A stretch of 64,000 bases of DNA from Mucilaginibacter gracilis (GTDB lineage Bacteria > Bacteroidota > Bacteroidia > Sphingobacteriales > Sphingobacteriaceae), in assembly GCF_003633615.1 (NCBI RefSeq), contig NZ_RBKU01000001.1:5828001-5892000 (forward strand), in the 5' to 3' direction. Position 1 is the stretch's first letter; each line of letters begins with the position of its first letter. Positions 45,060 to 54,572 of this stretch are shown here, one piece after another. Position numbers and translations under genes: made by a program. The notes below the pieces were generated by a model, which saw nothing but the letters and a program-made list of their open reading frames with translations, had not been told where the DNA came from and did not search any database.

Positions 45060-46321
45060 CAGGGCTGACGCATAAGAATAGTTAAAAGTTGATATGGTTA
45101 TGAACAAAGTGTTGGAAACGTAGGTATAACTTTTGTGGTTTCGGGAGGATTAGAGTCGGGTTAGCGTTTTTTCTTTGTAAAAGCATATGACGACTTCACT
45201 TCACAATCATTTTAGATGGATACCTGATCCTCGTACAGGTAATAATAAGAAACACAATTTACTGGAAGTTATCATTTTGTCGGTATTGGCCGTTCTATGT
45301 GGTGCAGAAAGCTGGTACGAGATGGAAGAATTCGGGAAGGAGAAAGAAGATTTTTTAAAGCAGTTGCTGCCTCTTGAAAACGGCATACCCAGTCATGACA
45401 CGATCAACCGGGTTTTTATGCTGATCGATTCGGCGCTTTTTGAACAGTGTTTTCGTGCCTGGACAGCGGAACTTAGCCGGGGTCTTGAGGAGTCGGGCCT
45501 GTCTGGCGAAAAGGAGTTGATCGCTATCGATGGAAAGAGCATCTGTAACAGCGCCTGCAAACACCAGGGGTTGGGGGCCTTGCATTTGGTAAGCGCCTGG
45601 TCGGGTCGTAACCAGTTGGTACTGGGGCAACAAAAAGTGGATGACAAGAGCAATGAGATTACGGCGATCCCAGCATTGTTATCGCTATTGAACATCAAAG
45701 GGGCGGTAGTAAGCATCGACGCAATGGGTACACAGAAAGCGATTGCTGAACAGATTGTCGAAAGCCAGGGCGATTATATCCTTGCTTTGAAACAGAACCA
45801 GGAAACACTTTATGAACAGGTAATCAATCAGTTCAACTTTAAAGAAGACAGTTACAGCCAGCACCTGGATAAGGGCCACGGGCGGGCGGAGATCAGAGAC
45901 TGCAAAGTCATTCATGAACTTAACTGGGTTGACGAAAAGGAAAATTGGAAGGGAATAAAGACCATCATCAAAATAACCTCGGAAAGGATAATAGGTGACA
46001 GCCACTCCATACAAGACCGCTACTATATCTCCAGCCTCCGTGCTGATGCTGCCTATTTTAACCAAGCCATCCGCGCACATTGGGGCATTGAGAACCAATT
46101 GCACTGGCAGTTGGATGTCGGATTTGGCGAAGATTACAATACCACACGGAACAAACAGACCGCCCAAAACCTTGCCGTAGTCAGAAAGATAGCCCTAAAT
46201 ATCCTAAAAGCCGACAAAACCAGTAAGGCCAGCCTGAAAGCAAAAAGAAAAATGGCCGGGTGGAACCATAAATTTCTTCTTTCATTAATCGCTAAAACAA
46301 ATTCCTAATGCGTCGGCCCTG
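45060..46321 (+). mobile_element. Complete ISAs1-family insertion sequence (1262 bp)
   Basis: Left end CAGGGCTGACGCATAAG (45060-45076) and right end, read inward, CAGGGCCGACGCATTAG (46321-46305) agree at 15 of 17 positions. The 10-bp sequence CTAATTAATT is present directly outside both ends (45050-45059 and 46322-46331), the usual size of an ISAs1 target duplication. The transposase frame is intact, so the insertion looks recent and possibly active. Confidence 0.93.
45187..46308 (+). CDS. ISAs1-family transposase
   Basis: 373-residue DDE transposase with an N-terminal DDE_Tnp_1-associated domain (FRWIPDPRTGNNKKHNLLEV). Catalytic residues: Asp in LIAIDGKSI, Asp in VVSIDAMGTQ and Glu in AHWGIENQLHWQLDV. 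The length is normal for the family. Confidence 0.93.
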   Translation: MTTSLHNHFRWIPDPRTGNNKKHNLLEVIILSVLAVLCGAESWYEMEEFGKEKEDFLKQLLPLENGIPSHDTINRVFMLIDSALFEQCFRAWTAELSRGLEESGLSGEKELIAIDGKSICNSACKHQGLGALHLVSAWSGRNQLVLGQQKVDDKSNEITAIPALLSLLNIKGAVVSIDAMGTQKAIAEQIVESQGDYILALKQNQETLYEQVINQFNFKEDSYSQHLDKGHGRAEIRDCKVIHELNWVDEKENWKGIKTIIKITSERIIGDSHSIQDRYYISSLRADAAYFNQAIRAHWGIENQLHWQLDVGFGEDYNTTRNKQTAQNLAVVRKIALNILKADKTSKASLKAKRKMAGWNHKFLLSLIAKTNS

Positions 46322-46467
46322 CTAATTAATTTCCAGAAATAACAGGCAAAAAACACCCCTGCTGCATAATTTATCTATGCAGATTCATAATCAACTTGCT
46401 GTTCTCTGAGTAATTTTTGATGGCTGTTTATGCCGTTTTCTGTATTTATGAAATACAATCCGGGTTT

Positions 46468-47643
46468 TTATTCCATAACAGTTACTGTTTTTCCATCAAT
46501 TTTAAAATGCACCATGCTTTGCTCAAGCGTGCGTAAAACCTGGCTTAAAGGCGCATCGCGGGGTATACTTCCTCCAAATTTATCCCGGGTAACCTTTCCG
46601 TCAAATTTCACATCCACATCATACCATCTGGATAACTGCTTCATTACATTATGTATATCCGATTGCTCAAACTGAAAGTAACCATTGTGCCATGCTACAG
46701 CAAGTTCAGTATCTGCTTCTTTAACCAATATAGAGTTATTTGAAAACCGTGTGGCGGCTTGTTGCCCTGGCATCAGTATAGCCATTCTGCCGCCATTTGT
46801 TATCTTCACTTTTCCTTGCAACAGGGTTGTTTTTACGGCCTCTTCATCATTATATGCATTAATATTAAAATGAGTACCCAACACCTCAACCGTTTGGCCC
46901 CCTGCAATTACTCTAAAAGGTTTAGCTGCATTGTGTGCAACTTCAAAATAAGCTTCGCCTGTTATTTCAACCTTGCGCTCGTTACCCATAAATGCAGATG
47001 GATATTTAATTGATGACGATGCGTTTAGCCAAACTTTAGTGCCATCAGATAAAGTAACATCCCATTTGCCCCCTTTAGGTGTTTTAATCAGGTTAATATC
47101 CCCCTTATCATTATTTTGTAAAACCGATGAAGCATTATAAACAATTTGTCCGTCTGTTGTTTTAGTAATAATTGAGGCTCCTTGTTTAGCTATCTGCCCT
47201 TTTTGTGCTTCCGTAAGCGAAATTGATTGCCCGTTAGCCAGGGTTAAAGTGGCTTTATTGCCACCTGGCGCCACATCATTTTTAAATAACACGCCTACAG
47301 CGGATGCCGCTTGCTGTTTTGGCTCGTTGTTTTGAAACCATCGAACGCCTATCACCATGATAATAATGGCAGCAGCAACTGAGGCCTTAAACCAAACACG
47401 TTTATAAAAAGATACTACAGCGGCTGGCTTGATAATGCTACGGAATATCTTTTCCTTATCAATTGCCGGAATCGGATCATGGGGCTTTAAGTCGGCCAAT
47501 ATAGTATCCATTGTAGCTTGCAGCGCCTTATCATGGCCGCCTTGCTCTATAGTCTGCAGTAGTTCAAGCAGCTCGGCCCTGCTGCATGCGTTGTTGGCAT
47601 ATTGTGTTAATAAATATTGTAGTCTGGTTGTAGTTTCCTTCAT
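46468..47643 (-). CDS. FecR family anti-sigma factor
   Basis: 391 residues: cytoplasmic N-terminal helical part (1-85), one membrane helix at about 88-105 (ASVAAAIIIMVIGVRW), a FecR beta domain (GGKWDVTLSDGTKVWLNASS) and a C-terminal DUF4974 domain (VMKQLSRWYDVDVKFDGKV). It should receive a signal from the STN domain of the SusC receptor and release an ECF sigma factor. No sigma gene is adjacent; the only intact one is 14 kb away at 31494. The insertion element separates fecR from its receptor gene. Confidence 0.92.
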   Translation of the reverse strand: MKETTTRLQYLLTQYANNACSRAELLELLQTIEQGGHDKALQATMDTILADLKPHDPIPAIDKEKIFRSIIKPAAVVSFYKRVWFKASVAAAIIIMVIGVRWFQNNEPKQQAASAVGVLFKNDVAPGGNKATLTLANGQSISLTEAQKGQIAKQGASIITKTTDGQIVYNASSVLQNNDKGDINLIKTPKGGKWDVTLSDGTKVWLNASSSIKYPSAFMGNERKVEITGEAYFEVAHNAAKPFRVIAGGQTVEVLGTHFNINAYNDEEAVKTTLLQGKVKITNGGRMAILMPGQQAATRFSNNSILVKEADTELAVAWHNGYFQFEQSDIHNVMKQLSRWYDVDVKFDGKVTRDKFGGSIPRDAPLSQVLRTLEQSMVHFKIDGKTVTVME

Positions 47644-47864
47644 AACACTTGTTTACAAGTTTAGAATTTGATGTTGTATACTTTACAATTTCTTAACTAT
47701 ACATAAAAGACGACGCGGAAAGAAAAACGTACTGCCTTTAATAAAATAATTTATTTTACGTATCAAGTATCACATGTTGCTAATGCCCTGGTAAAACAAA
47801 AATATATGCATTGTATCAAACGTTACTATTTACGGGGAGTAAATTGTTTCCATCTACACAATAA

Positions 47865-47999
47865 GGGTGCTTTTTGTATTTTTCAACAATTTCTAAGGCA
47901 ATAGGTAATAATGGCACGGTTTACCTGTTAGAAGGTGAAATGCAGTATCATATAGACGACCAACAAATAAATATCCCCAGCAAACATTCCATATTTTAA
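47865..47999 (+). pseudogene. Remnant of an AraC-type regulator (cupin part)
   Basis: The plus strand is open for 44 codons to TAA at 47997 and ends GNNGTVYLLEGEMQYHIDDQ followed by QINIPSKHSIF, which looks like the sensory cupin end of an AraC-family regulator. There is no start codon and no DNA-binding domain, and the rest of the 489-bp gap between fecR and araC holds no gene. Treated as a decayed fragment. Confidence 0.4.
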
Positions 48000-48132
48000 A
48001 TTGCATCAACTCTAGCAAACAGGTTAGCAATTCAAATTCAGACCATAATAATGAGATTACAATAGCGGGTTTACATATATGCTGTAGAAGAAAGACTAAA
48101 ATTCTTTATATGTACGCTAAAACGATGATTAA

Positions 48133-49014
48133 TTAACGATTTGTGTGATCCAACTGTAGTTGATATTGCCGGGGAGAAAACCCTGTTATCTTTTTAAATA
48201 TTTTAGAAAAATAAAATACATTTTCGAAACCTGTATGCGTTGCAATTTGTGAGAAAGTCATTTGGGTAGCCACCATTAGGTATTGCGCCCTTTCTATTCG
48301 CTTCTCATGTATGTAATTAATTGGGCGTTCTCCTGTATATTGCTGGAATAAGCGGGAAAAATAATCAGTATGCTGATTGGCTCTTTCCGCAAGCATTTTA
48401 ACTGATAACTCGTCCTTTAGATTTAAAGATATATAGCTGATTGCTTCCATGATCTTCACCGGAATATGACCAGGTTCATGATGTTTAAAAATCGCGCCCG
48501 TGAAAAACCGTGAGATCAGTTGCAATATAATCCCTTGCGTCTCCAGAAAGGTAGCCATGCTTTGCCGGTTATTGAGTTCCTGATATTCTTTATAGAAAAT
48601 GTCTTTTTCGTATATTTTGGGATTGTCTGACCGGTTAATCCCCCTACCAGGATTGATATCCAGTAAACGGGCAAAATTTTTAACGTCAACTTCAGTAGCT
48701 TTAACTTTCATCACTGACCTATTACCCGCAAATAAAGAAATCCCGTCAGGAGATTCTTCGAAAAATTGTATAAAGTATTGGCTCATATGGCTTAGGCAAC
48801 ACAAATTGCATAAGGTAAAACTTGGTATAATATACAGATAGCCAGGCTCCAGCTGTAATACCGTTTCAACATCGGAAATTTCTCCGGCACCTTCATCAAT
48901 ATAATAGATCCGGTAATAAGGGCTGATTACATTTTGGTAGTTCCACTTTTCACCTAGCCGAACGTGATCTACGTTCAACATGGAAAAAGTATGCCTTAAA
49001 ACTCTTTTGATCAT
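48133..49014 (-). CDS. AraC family transcriptional regulator
   Basis: 293 residues with an N-terminal sensor part (1-150, cupin-like, PYYRIYYIDEGAGEISDVET) and a C-terminal AraC DNA-binding domain with two helix-turn-helix units (LAERANQHTDYFSRLFQQYT and FENVFYFSKIFKKITGFSPR). It is divergent from the fucose genes; the 223-bp repeated segment that begins just upstream of its ATG holds the promoter region of the locus. It is the likely regulator of the fucose genes. Confidence 0.88.
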   Translation of the reverse strand: MIKRVLRHTFSMLNVDHVRLGEKWNYQNVISPYYRIYYIDEGAGEISDVETVLQLEPGYLYIIPSFTLCNLCCLSHMSQYFIQFFEESPDGISLFAGNRSVMKVKATEVDVKNFARLLDINPGRGINRSDNPKIYEKDIFYKEYQELNNRQSMATFLETQGIILQLISRFFTGAIFKHHEPGHIPVKIMEAISYISLNLKDELSVKMLAERANQHTDYFSRLFQQYTGERPINYIHEKRIERAQYLMVATQMTFSQIATHTGFENVFYFSKIFKKITGFSPRQYQLQLDHTNR

Positions 49015-49020
49015 TTGCTA

Positions 49021-49243
49021 ATTAACATTAATAAATCCAAACATCAGAAAATTAGGTGAATATTTATGATGAGCATATCACAAATGTCTGATTTGTATAA
49101 AAAAAAGTCTATTTAAGTAATATTTTCAACAAGCTCCGCAAGTTACATTTGTCTACCAATTCAGCAAACCAAAGCCAATTTGTTCCGCTTTTATGATTTA
49201 CCACAAATAACAAAACTTGGGAGTTTATAAGTTAAGGTATGAG
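49021..49243 (+). repeat. 223-bp promoter-bearing segment, copy A
   Basis: Aligns without gaps to 56931-57153, with about 16 mismatches (93 percent). Both copies hold a TACATTTG -7 box (here 49144-49151) and end in GTTAAGGTATGAG, an apparent start codon after which the two copies diverge. Copy A stands between AraC and the SusD remnant. Confidence 0.9.
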
Positions 49244-49716
49244 AAAACGATATTACCATATTCAAGAACAGTTAAGGCAGGCTTCATGCTAGCTTTCCTG
49301 ATCATTATTGCGCCTGGCTGTCAAAAAAAACTGTTAGATAAACAGCCTCTATCATCCATATCAGATGCCACCTTCTGGAAAACATGCAACGATGCTACCC
49401 TGGCGCGGAACGGGGTTTACGATACCGGGGCTGGCTTTACCGGCTATAATTTTTGGTGCGGTACTTCTATGGTTAACCTGGATCTGATGGCCGGGTTGAA
49501 TTCGCATTTGAAGGCACTCGTTATTATGATTGCCTGCGCTGGGGCAAACTGGCTACTGAGAATAATCAGCAGTTTACCGGTATGAAGTTAACCAATACGC
49601 CTGCAACTTATACCGCTTTCCCGGTTGATGCTGACGGCTATTATTTTACAAAAAAAGAAATTTTGTGGTGGAAAAAAATGAGTTATGGGCAATACCACAG
49701 TCATAGTGTGATCTGA
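49217..49716 (+). pseudogene. SusD gene with a large internal deletion and frame change
   Basis: The first frame gives a SusD start: hydrophobic leader, lipobox APGCQKKL, LDKQPLSSISDATFW and NGVYDTGAGFTGYNF. Around 49490-49498 the sequence jumps, and a different frame continues with the C-terminal SusD signature (EFAFEGTRYYDCLRWGKLAT) to a stop at 49714. Roughly 350 codons in between are missing. The gene cannot make a SusD; it is a deletion remnant. Confidence 0.85.
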
Positions 49717-49855
49717 ATAAAAACTTAACTCAGAATCCTGGTTATTAAATAAGAATTTGGTTTAATTGGTTGCAACGAAGGGAAGTGTGGTGATTTGGCT
49801 TTTGCCACCTTCCCAAGTTGTTTAATTATCATCATCTGTAACTTTTAAAATATAA
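49717..49855. other. Short gap before the fucosidase gene
   Basis: AT-rich; no gene and no clear promoter box seen. The fucosidase start lies at 49856. Confidence 0.4.
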
Positions 49856-51499
49856 ATGAAAAGAAGAACATTAATAAAAGGCGCATTAACAGGGTTATCT
49901 TCGTTGTACTTGTCTCGTTTAGCCGGGCAGGGTCTTTTAGATCAGTCCCACAGTGTGGCCGGCCCTTTTCAACCCAACTGGGATTCGTTGGCACAATACC
50001 AAGTCCCAAACTGGTTCCGAGATGCCAAGTTTGGATTATGGGCGCACTGGAGCCCGCAGTGCCAACCCGAACGTGGCGATTGGTATGCCCGTGGTATGTA
50101 CCAGGAAGGTAGCGATCAATATAAATACCATTGCGAAAAATATGGGCATCCTTCTAAATTTGGCTTTAAAGATGTGATTAATGAGTGGAAAGCCGAAAAC
50201 TGGAATCCCGAAGAGCTAGTAGCTCTTTACAAAAAAGCAGGCGCCAAATACTTTGTGGCACTGGCCAACCACCACGATAACTTTGATTTGTTTGATAGTA
50301 AATATCAAAGCTGGAATTCTACTAAAATCGGCCCGAAGAAGGATTTAATAGGTGGCTGGGCCAAAGCCGCCAAACATCAGGGCCTGCCGTTTGGTGTGAG
50401 CGTACATGCCGCTCATACCTGGAGCTGGATGGAAACAGCGCAACGATCAGATAAAAATGGCCCACTGGCAGGAGTACCATATGACGGAAAGACCATCAAA
50501 GCAGACGGTGCCGGAAAATGGTGGAACGGCTATGACCCGCAGGAACTATATGCACAAAACCACCCTTTAAGTACAAATAGTTTAGATAATGGCATGATCC
50601 ATAAGCAATGGAACTGGGGAAATGGCGTAACCCCTCCATCTAAAGCCTACTGCGAAAAATTTTATAATCGCATGGTGGAGTTGATTGACAAATACGAGCC
50701 TGAACTGATGTACTTTGATGATACTGCCTTACCGTTATGGCCAGCGAGCGATGTAGGTTTAAAGATTGCGGCACATTTGTATAACAGCAGCATCAAAAAA
50801 CACCGCAAACTGCGCGCGGTAATTAACGGCAAAATACTGGATGAGCAACAGCGCAAAACCATGGTATGGGATATCGAGCGCGGGCAAAGCAACCAGATTG
50901 AATCGTTTCCATGGCAAACAGATACCTGTATTGGCGACTGGCACTATGACCGCCGGCTGTATGATAACAATAGATATAAAACCGCCAAAACTGTTATTCA
51001 CACCTTAGCTGATGTGGTTAGTAAAAACGGTAATTTATTATTAAATATCCCGGTTAGGGGCGACGGCAGTATTGATGAAAAAGAACGGGCAGTAGTAGAG
51101 AATATAGCTGCCTGGATGCAGATTAACAGCGAAGCTATTTATAGCACACGCCCTTGGGTAACCTTTGGGGAAGGGCCCGCCATGGAATTGGCTGCGCCAC
51201 TAAGTGCCCAGGGTTTTAATGAAGGAAAAGGCAAGCCTTTTACCTCATCAGATATTAGATACACTACCAAAGGCAAAATGCTTTACGCGATTATGCTCGG
51301 CTGGCCGGCAGATCAGGGAGCCCTGCTTAAAAAATTAGGCGCAACTAACGGTATCGGAAAAATCAACAAAGTGAATCTGTTAGGTTATCATGATCAACTC
51401 GTTTTCCAGCAGACAGAGGCCGGCCTAAAAGTGGAGTTGCCCGGCCAGGCACCTGGCAAAGATGCTTTTGTGCTAAAAATAGAAGGGGCTATCATTTAA
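49856..51499 (+). CDS. Alpha-L-fucosidase, GH29
   Basis: 547-residue exported fucosidase that releases terminal L-fucose from glycans with retention. The start MKRRTLIKGALTG looks like a twin-arginine leader. The GH29 barrel is recognised from KYFVALANHHDNFDLFD, SKYQSWNSTKIGPKKDL and the nucleophile strand ELMYFDDTALP (Asp near residue 286). The acid/base residue is not obvious by eye. The next gene (fucP remnant) starts 7 bp later. Together with the GH95 gene at the window end it points to fucosylated substrates. Confidence 0.92.
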   Translation: MKRRTLIKGALTGLSSLYLSRLAGQGLLDQSHSVAGPFQPNWDSLAQYQVPNWFRDAKFGLWAHWSPQCQPERGDWYARGMYQEGSDQYKYHCEKYGHPSKFGFKDVINEWKAENWNPEELVALYKKAGAKYFVALANHHDNFDLFDSKYQSWNSTKIGPKKDLIGGWAKAAKHQGLPFGVSVHAAHTWSWMETAQRSDKNGPLAGVPYDGKTIKADGAGKWWNGYDPQELYAQNHPLSTNSLDNGMIHKQWNWGNGVTPPSKAYCEKFYNRMVELIDKYEPELMYFDDTALPLWPASDVGLKIAAHLYNSSIKKHRKLRAVINGKILDEQQRKTMVWDIERGQSNQIESFPWQTDTCIGDWHYDRRLYDNNRYKTAKTVIHTLADVVSKNGNLLLNIPVRGDGSIDEKERAVVENIAAWMQINSEAIYSTRPWVTFGEGPAMELAAPLSAQGFNEGKGKPFTSSDIRYTTKGKMLYAIMLGWPADQGALLKKLGATNGIGKINKVNLLGYHDQLVFQQTEAGLKVELPGQAPGKDAFVLKIEGAII

Positions 51500-51505
51500 A
51501 GCGAG

Positions 51506-52033
51506 ATGATTAATATGACAAAAAGTAAAACGGCATTCCCTTTTATCCTGATAACCAGTTTGTTTTTTTTGTGGGGATTTGCCCATAACCTGGATCCCAT
51601 ACTGATTCCTCATTTAAAGAAATCGTTCACCTTAACTACGGTTGAGGCTACCCTTGCAGATTCGGCAGTCTTCATTTCCTATTTTGTTATGGCATTGCCC
51701 GCCGGGTTTATTATGAAAAGATATGGTACCATCACTGTTTACACAGTGATGGCCATTTGTTTTTTTATGTCCATTATGTTTCCCACCATTTTTGCTTTAG
51801 GCATTCACGGTTTGAAAGGTGACACAGCGTTAGGCAGCAGTTTGATTATCATGTCCATTGTGGGCGGTGCTATTCTCCCCCGCGCGTTTGGCTATATCAG
51901 TGATGTTACGGGTAATGTTCAATACGGCTATATTATACCGGCTGTCTGCTTCACAATGGTGACGTATTTCGGGTTCAGGGGGCATAAAACAGCAAATGTT
52001 TCAGCAAAAAGTATCCCTGTTTCCATTCTTTAA
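51506..52033 (+). pseudogene. fucP: L-fucose permease FucP with in-frame internal deletion
   Basis: The frame is open throughout (175 codons), but the protein has only the first 75 residues (FFLWGFAHNLDPILIPHLKK) and the last 100 (ICFFMSIMFPTIFALGIHGL, IVGGAILPRAFGYISD) of an MFS fucose/proton symporter of about 420 residues. The join is near PAGFIMKRYG-TITVYTV, so about 250 residues including most of the central helices are gone. It cannot be a working MFS permease. Another importer must serve the pathway. Confidence 0.85.
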
Positions 52034-52053
52034 TCTCTTGTCATTCAAAAACT

Positions 52054-53064
52054 ATGAAAAATATTAAACTGCCAAAAGTGATATTTGGCACCAGTGGACT
52101 GGGGAATTTATATGTTGCTAAAAGTGATATGCAAAAGTTGGCAATAGTTGAGGAATGCATCAACTGCTCGGCCAAACCGGTTGTATTTGACACTGCCGGA
52201 AAGTATGGCGCTGGGTTAGCCCTGGAATCGCTCGGTAAAAGCTTAAAAGCGCTTAATACACCGCCGGACGATGTTTTGATTAGTAATAAACTAGGCTGGC
52301 TGCGAACCGAATTAACCACCCCCGAACCAACTTTTGAACCCGGCGTATGGAAGGACCTTCAGTTTGATGCCGTACAAAAAATTAGTTATGATGGTATCCT
52401 GGAATGTTATGAACAGGGTAATCAACTATTAAACGGTTACAAAGCCGCACTCGTTTCTGTACACGATCCGGATGAATATATAGCCAAAGGCAAAACCCAG
52501 GACGAACTAAACCACCTTTATCAGGATGTGTTGGCTGCTTATAACGCGCTGGCTGAACTTAAGCGTCAGGGAAAAGTGAAAGCAATAGGTATTGGTTCTA
52601 AAGACTGGCGCGTGATCCAAAAGGTTTCGCAGGATATTCAGCTCGATTGGGTGATGATTGCCAATAGCCTTACCGTGCACAGCCACCCCGCAGAATTGGT
52701 TCAGTTTATGGAAACTTTGAAAAAACAAGGCGTGGCCATTATTAATTCAGCGGTATTCAATGGTGGGTTTTTAATCGGCTCAGATTATTATAATTATCAA
52801 CCGGTTAGTCGCGAAAGCCATGCCGGACTTTATCAATGGCGTGATGCCTTTAACGAGATATGCCAAACTTATCGTATTACACCTGCTCAGGCTTGTGCCA
52901 CATTTGGGCTTAACGCGCCGGGCGTTACGAGTATTGCTTTAAATACAACCAATCCGGATCGTGTTGCAGCAAACGTAGCGATGGCGAATGTTGAAATTCC
53001 ACCCGGCTTTTGGAAAACACTTCAAAATCAAGGCTTAATCGATCCGGCCTATACCTATTTATAA
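52054..53064 (+). CDS. Aldo/keto reductase, probable L-fucose dehydrogenase
   Basis: 336 residues of the aldo/keto reductase superfamily, close in style to D-threo-aldose 1-dehydrogenase/L-fucose dehydrogenases. Catalytic-type elements: FDTAGKYGAGLALESLG with Asp and Tyr, KLGWLRTE, and His in VSVHDPDEY. It would oxidise L-fucose to L-fucono-lactone with NAD(P)+. It lies in a run of same-direction catabolic genes between the fucP remnant and the mutarotase. The enzyme assignment is by context and family. Confidence 0.85.
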   Translation: MKNIKLPKVIFGTSGLGNLYVAKSDMQKLAIVEECINCSAKPVVFDTAGKYGAGLALESLGKSLKALNTPPDDVLISNKLGWLRTELTTPEPTFEPGVWKDLQFDAVQKISYDGILECYEQGNQLLNGYKAALVSVHDPDEYIAKGKTQDELNHLYQDVLAAYNALAELKRQGKVKAIGIGSKDWRVIQKVSQDIQLDWVMIANSLTVHSHPAELVQFMETLKKQGVAIINSAVFNGGFLIGSDYYNYQPVSRESHAGLYQWRDAFNEICQTYRITPAQACATFGLNAPGVTSIALNTTNPDRVAANVAMANVEIPPGFWKTLQNQGLIDPAYTYL

Positions 53065-53082
53065 GTCATATTATAGTGTAAT

Positions 53083-53418
53083 ATGAAAAGATATTGCTTA
53101 GCATTAGATTTAAAGAACGACCCCCAGCTGATAGCGGAATATGAATACTGGCATAAAGCCGGAAATGGTTGGCCCGAGATAAAAAAAAGCATACTTGATG
53201 CAGGTATCATTGATATGCAGATTTATAGAACCGGTAACCGCCTGGTTATGATTATGGAGGTAGGCAATCAGTTTGATCCGATGGAAAAAGCGAAAGCAGA
53301 TGCCAGCAACCCTAAAGTTGCAGAATGGGAATTATTAATGTCTAAATTTCAACAACCCCTGGCCTGGGCTGCCGATGGGGAAAAGTGGGTTTTAATGAAC
53401 CAAATATTTCAACTTTAA
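53083..53418 (+). CDS. L-rhamnose/L-fucose mutarotase (RhaM family)
   Basis: 111-residue mutarotase that interconverts sugar anomers. The RhaM signature is seen in YEYWHKAGNGWPEIKKSIL, with the catalytic-type His, and the beta strand MQIYRTGNRLVMIMEV. In this setting the substrate is probably L-fucose. 10 bp before the alcohol dehydrogenase gene. Confidence 0.88.
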   Translation: MKRYCLALDLKNDPQLIAEYEYWHKAGNGWPEIKKSILDAGIIDMQIYRTGNRLVMIMEVGNQFDPMEKAKADASNPKVAEWELLMSKFQQPLAWAADGEKWVLMNQIFQL

Positions 53419-53427
53419 ATTAATCGT

Positions 53428-54450
53428 ATGAAAATATTAGCATGTACAGAACCGGGCACTTTAGTTTACGGCGAAAAAGAAGCACCGATAGTACAGCCCG
53501 GCGAATCGCTTATCCAAATAAAACGCATTGGGATTTGTGGTACCGATTTACATGCTTTTGAAGGCACACAGCCCTTTTTTAGCTATCCCCGTATTTTAGG
53601 GCACGAGTTATCAGGTGAGTTGGTTGCCCCCAATGGTGCCGAAGGCTTTGAAAAAGGCGAGGCAGTTACCTTTATACCTTACTTTAATTGTGGCCATTGT
53701 ATTGGCTGCCGCAGCGGCAAACCTAATTGCTGTACCAGTATTAAGGTTTGCGGCGTACATATAGATGGCGGTATGGTTGAATACCTGGCCGTACCCAGCT
53801 ATTCACTGGTGCATGGCGAAGGTTTAAGCTATGATGAACTGGCGTTAGTTGAGCCATTGGCTATTGGCGCGCATGGTGTACGCAGGGCGGCCGTACAACC
53901 CGGCGAATATGTATTGGTAATAGGTGCCGGGCCAATTGGCCTGGGTACTATGGAATTTGCCCGCATAGCCGGCGGTAAAGTAATAGCGATGGATATGAAT
54001 GAAGGGCGATTGGCCTTTTGCAAGGATAAGTTAAAGGTATATGATATTATTAACGTAACTGATGATGATGTAATGGCTAAGCTAAATGAAATTACCAATG
54101 GCGATATGCCCACCGTGGTAATTGATTGTACCGGCAGCCAACGCGCTATCAATAACGGGTTTCAATACATGGCGCATGGAGCCCGGTACGTATTGGTGGG
54201 CTTGCAAAAGGGCGATATCTGTTTCAGCCATCCCGAGTTTCATAAACGGGAAGCAACACTGATGAGTAGCCGTAACGCCACTCGTGCTGATTTTGAACAC
54301 GTCATAGCGTCTATGAAAAAGGGGCTTGTAGACCCTGTAAACTACATCACTCACCGCGTACAATTTGATGAAGTAGCGAGTGCATTTAAAAGCTGGCTTG
54401 ACCCGGCTACAGGTGTGATCAAAGCGATGGTAGAGCTGCCGAATGGCTAA
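53428..54450 (+). CDS. Zinc-binding alcohol dehydrogenase family protein
   Basis: 340-residue MDR enzyme. Catalytic zinc ligands Cys in GICGTDLHAFEG and His in ILGHELSG; structural zinc site Cys-x2-Cys-x2-Cys in NCGHCIGCRSGKPNCC; Rossmann loop VIGAGPIGLGTMEFARIAGG. Probably acts on a sugar acid or deoxy-ketoacid of the fucose route, for example 2-keto-3-deoxy-L-fuconate; this is an inference from the gene order. Confidence 0.85.
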   Translation: MKILACTEPGTLVYGEKEAPIVQPGESLIQIKRIGICGTDLHAFEGTQPFFSYPRILGHELSGELVAPNGAEGFEKGEAVTFIPYFNCGHCIGCRSGKPNCCTSIKVCGVHIDGGMVEYLAVPSYSLVHGEGLSYDELALVEPLAIGAHGVRRAAVQPGEYVLVIGAGPIGLGTMEFARIAGGKVIAMDMNEGRLAFCKDKLKVYDIINVTDDDVMAKLNEITNGDMPTVVIDCTGSQRAINNGFQYMAHGARYVLVGLQKGDICFSHPEFHKREATLMSSRNATRADFEHVIASMKKGLVDPVNYITHRVQFDEVASAFKSWLDPATGVIKAMVELPNG

Positions 54451-54572
54451 ACAAAAGCAATAATAAAGTAACAGTTCTGGAACTGCTTAATTATGATAAA
54501 ACGGAACTAGATGCGCTTGATCATCCCATTCTTGATCAATTGTAGTAACTTACTCCTTCAATTCAACACACA
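54451..54572 (+). other. Short gap with a possible gene tail
   Basis: A 30-codon open stretch ends at 54545 (VTVLELLNYDKTELDALDHP and a few more residues). It could be the C-terminal end of a deleted gene. No start codon. Weak evidence. Confidence 0.25.
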
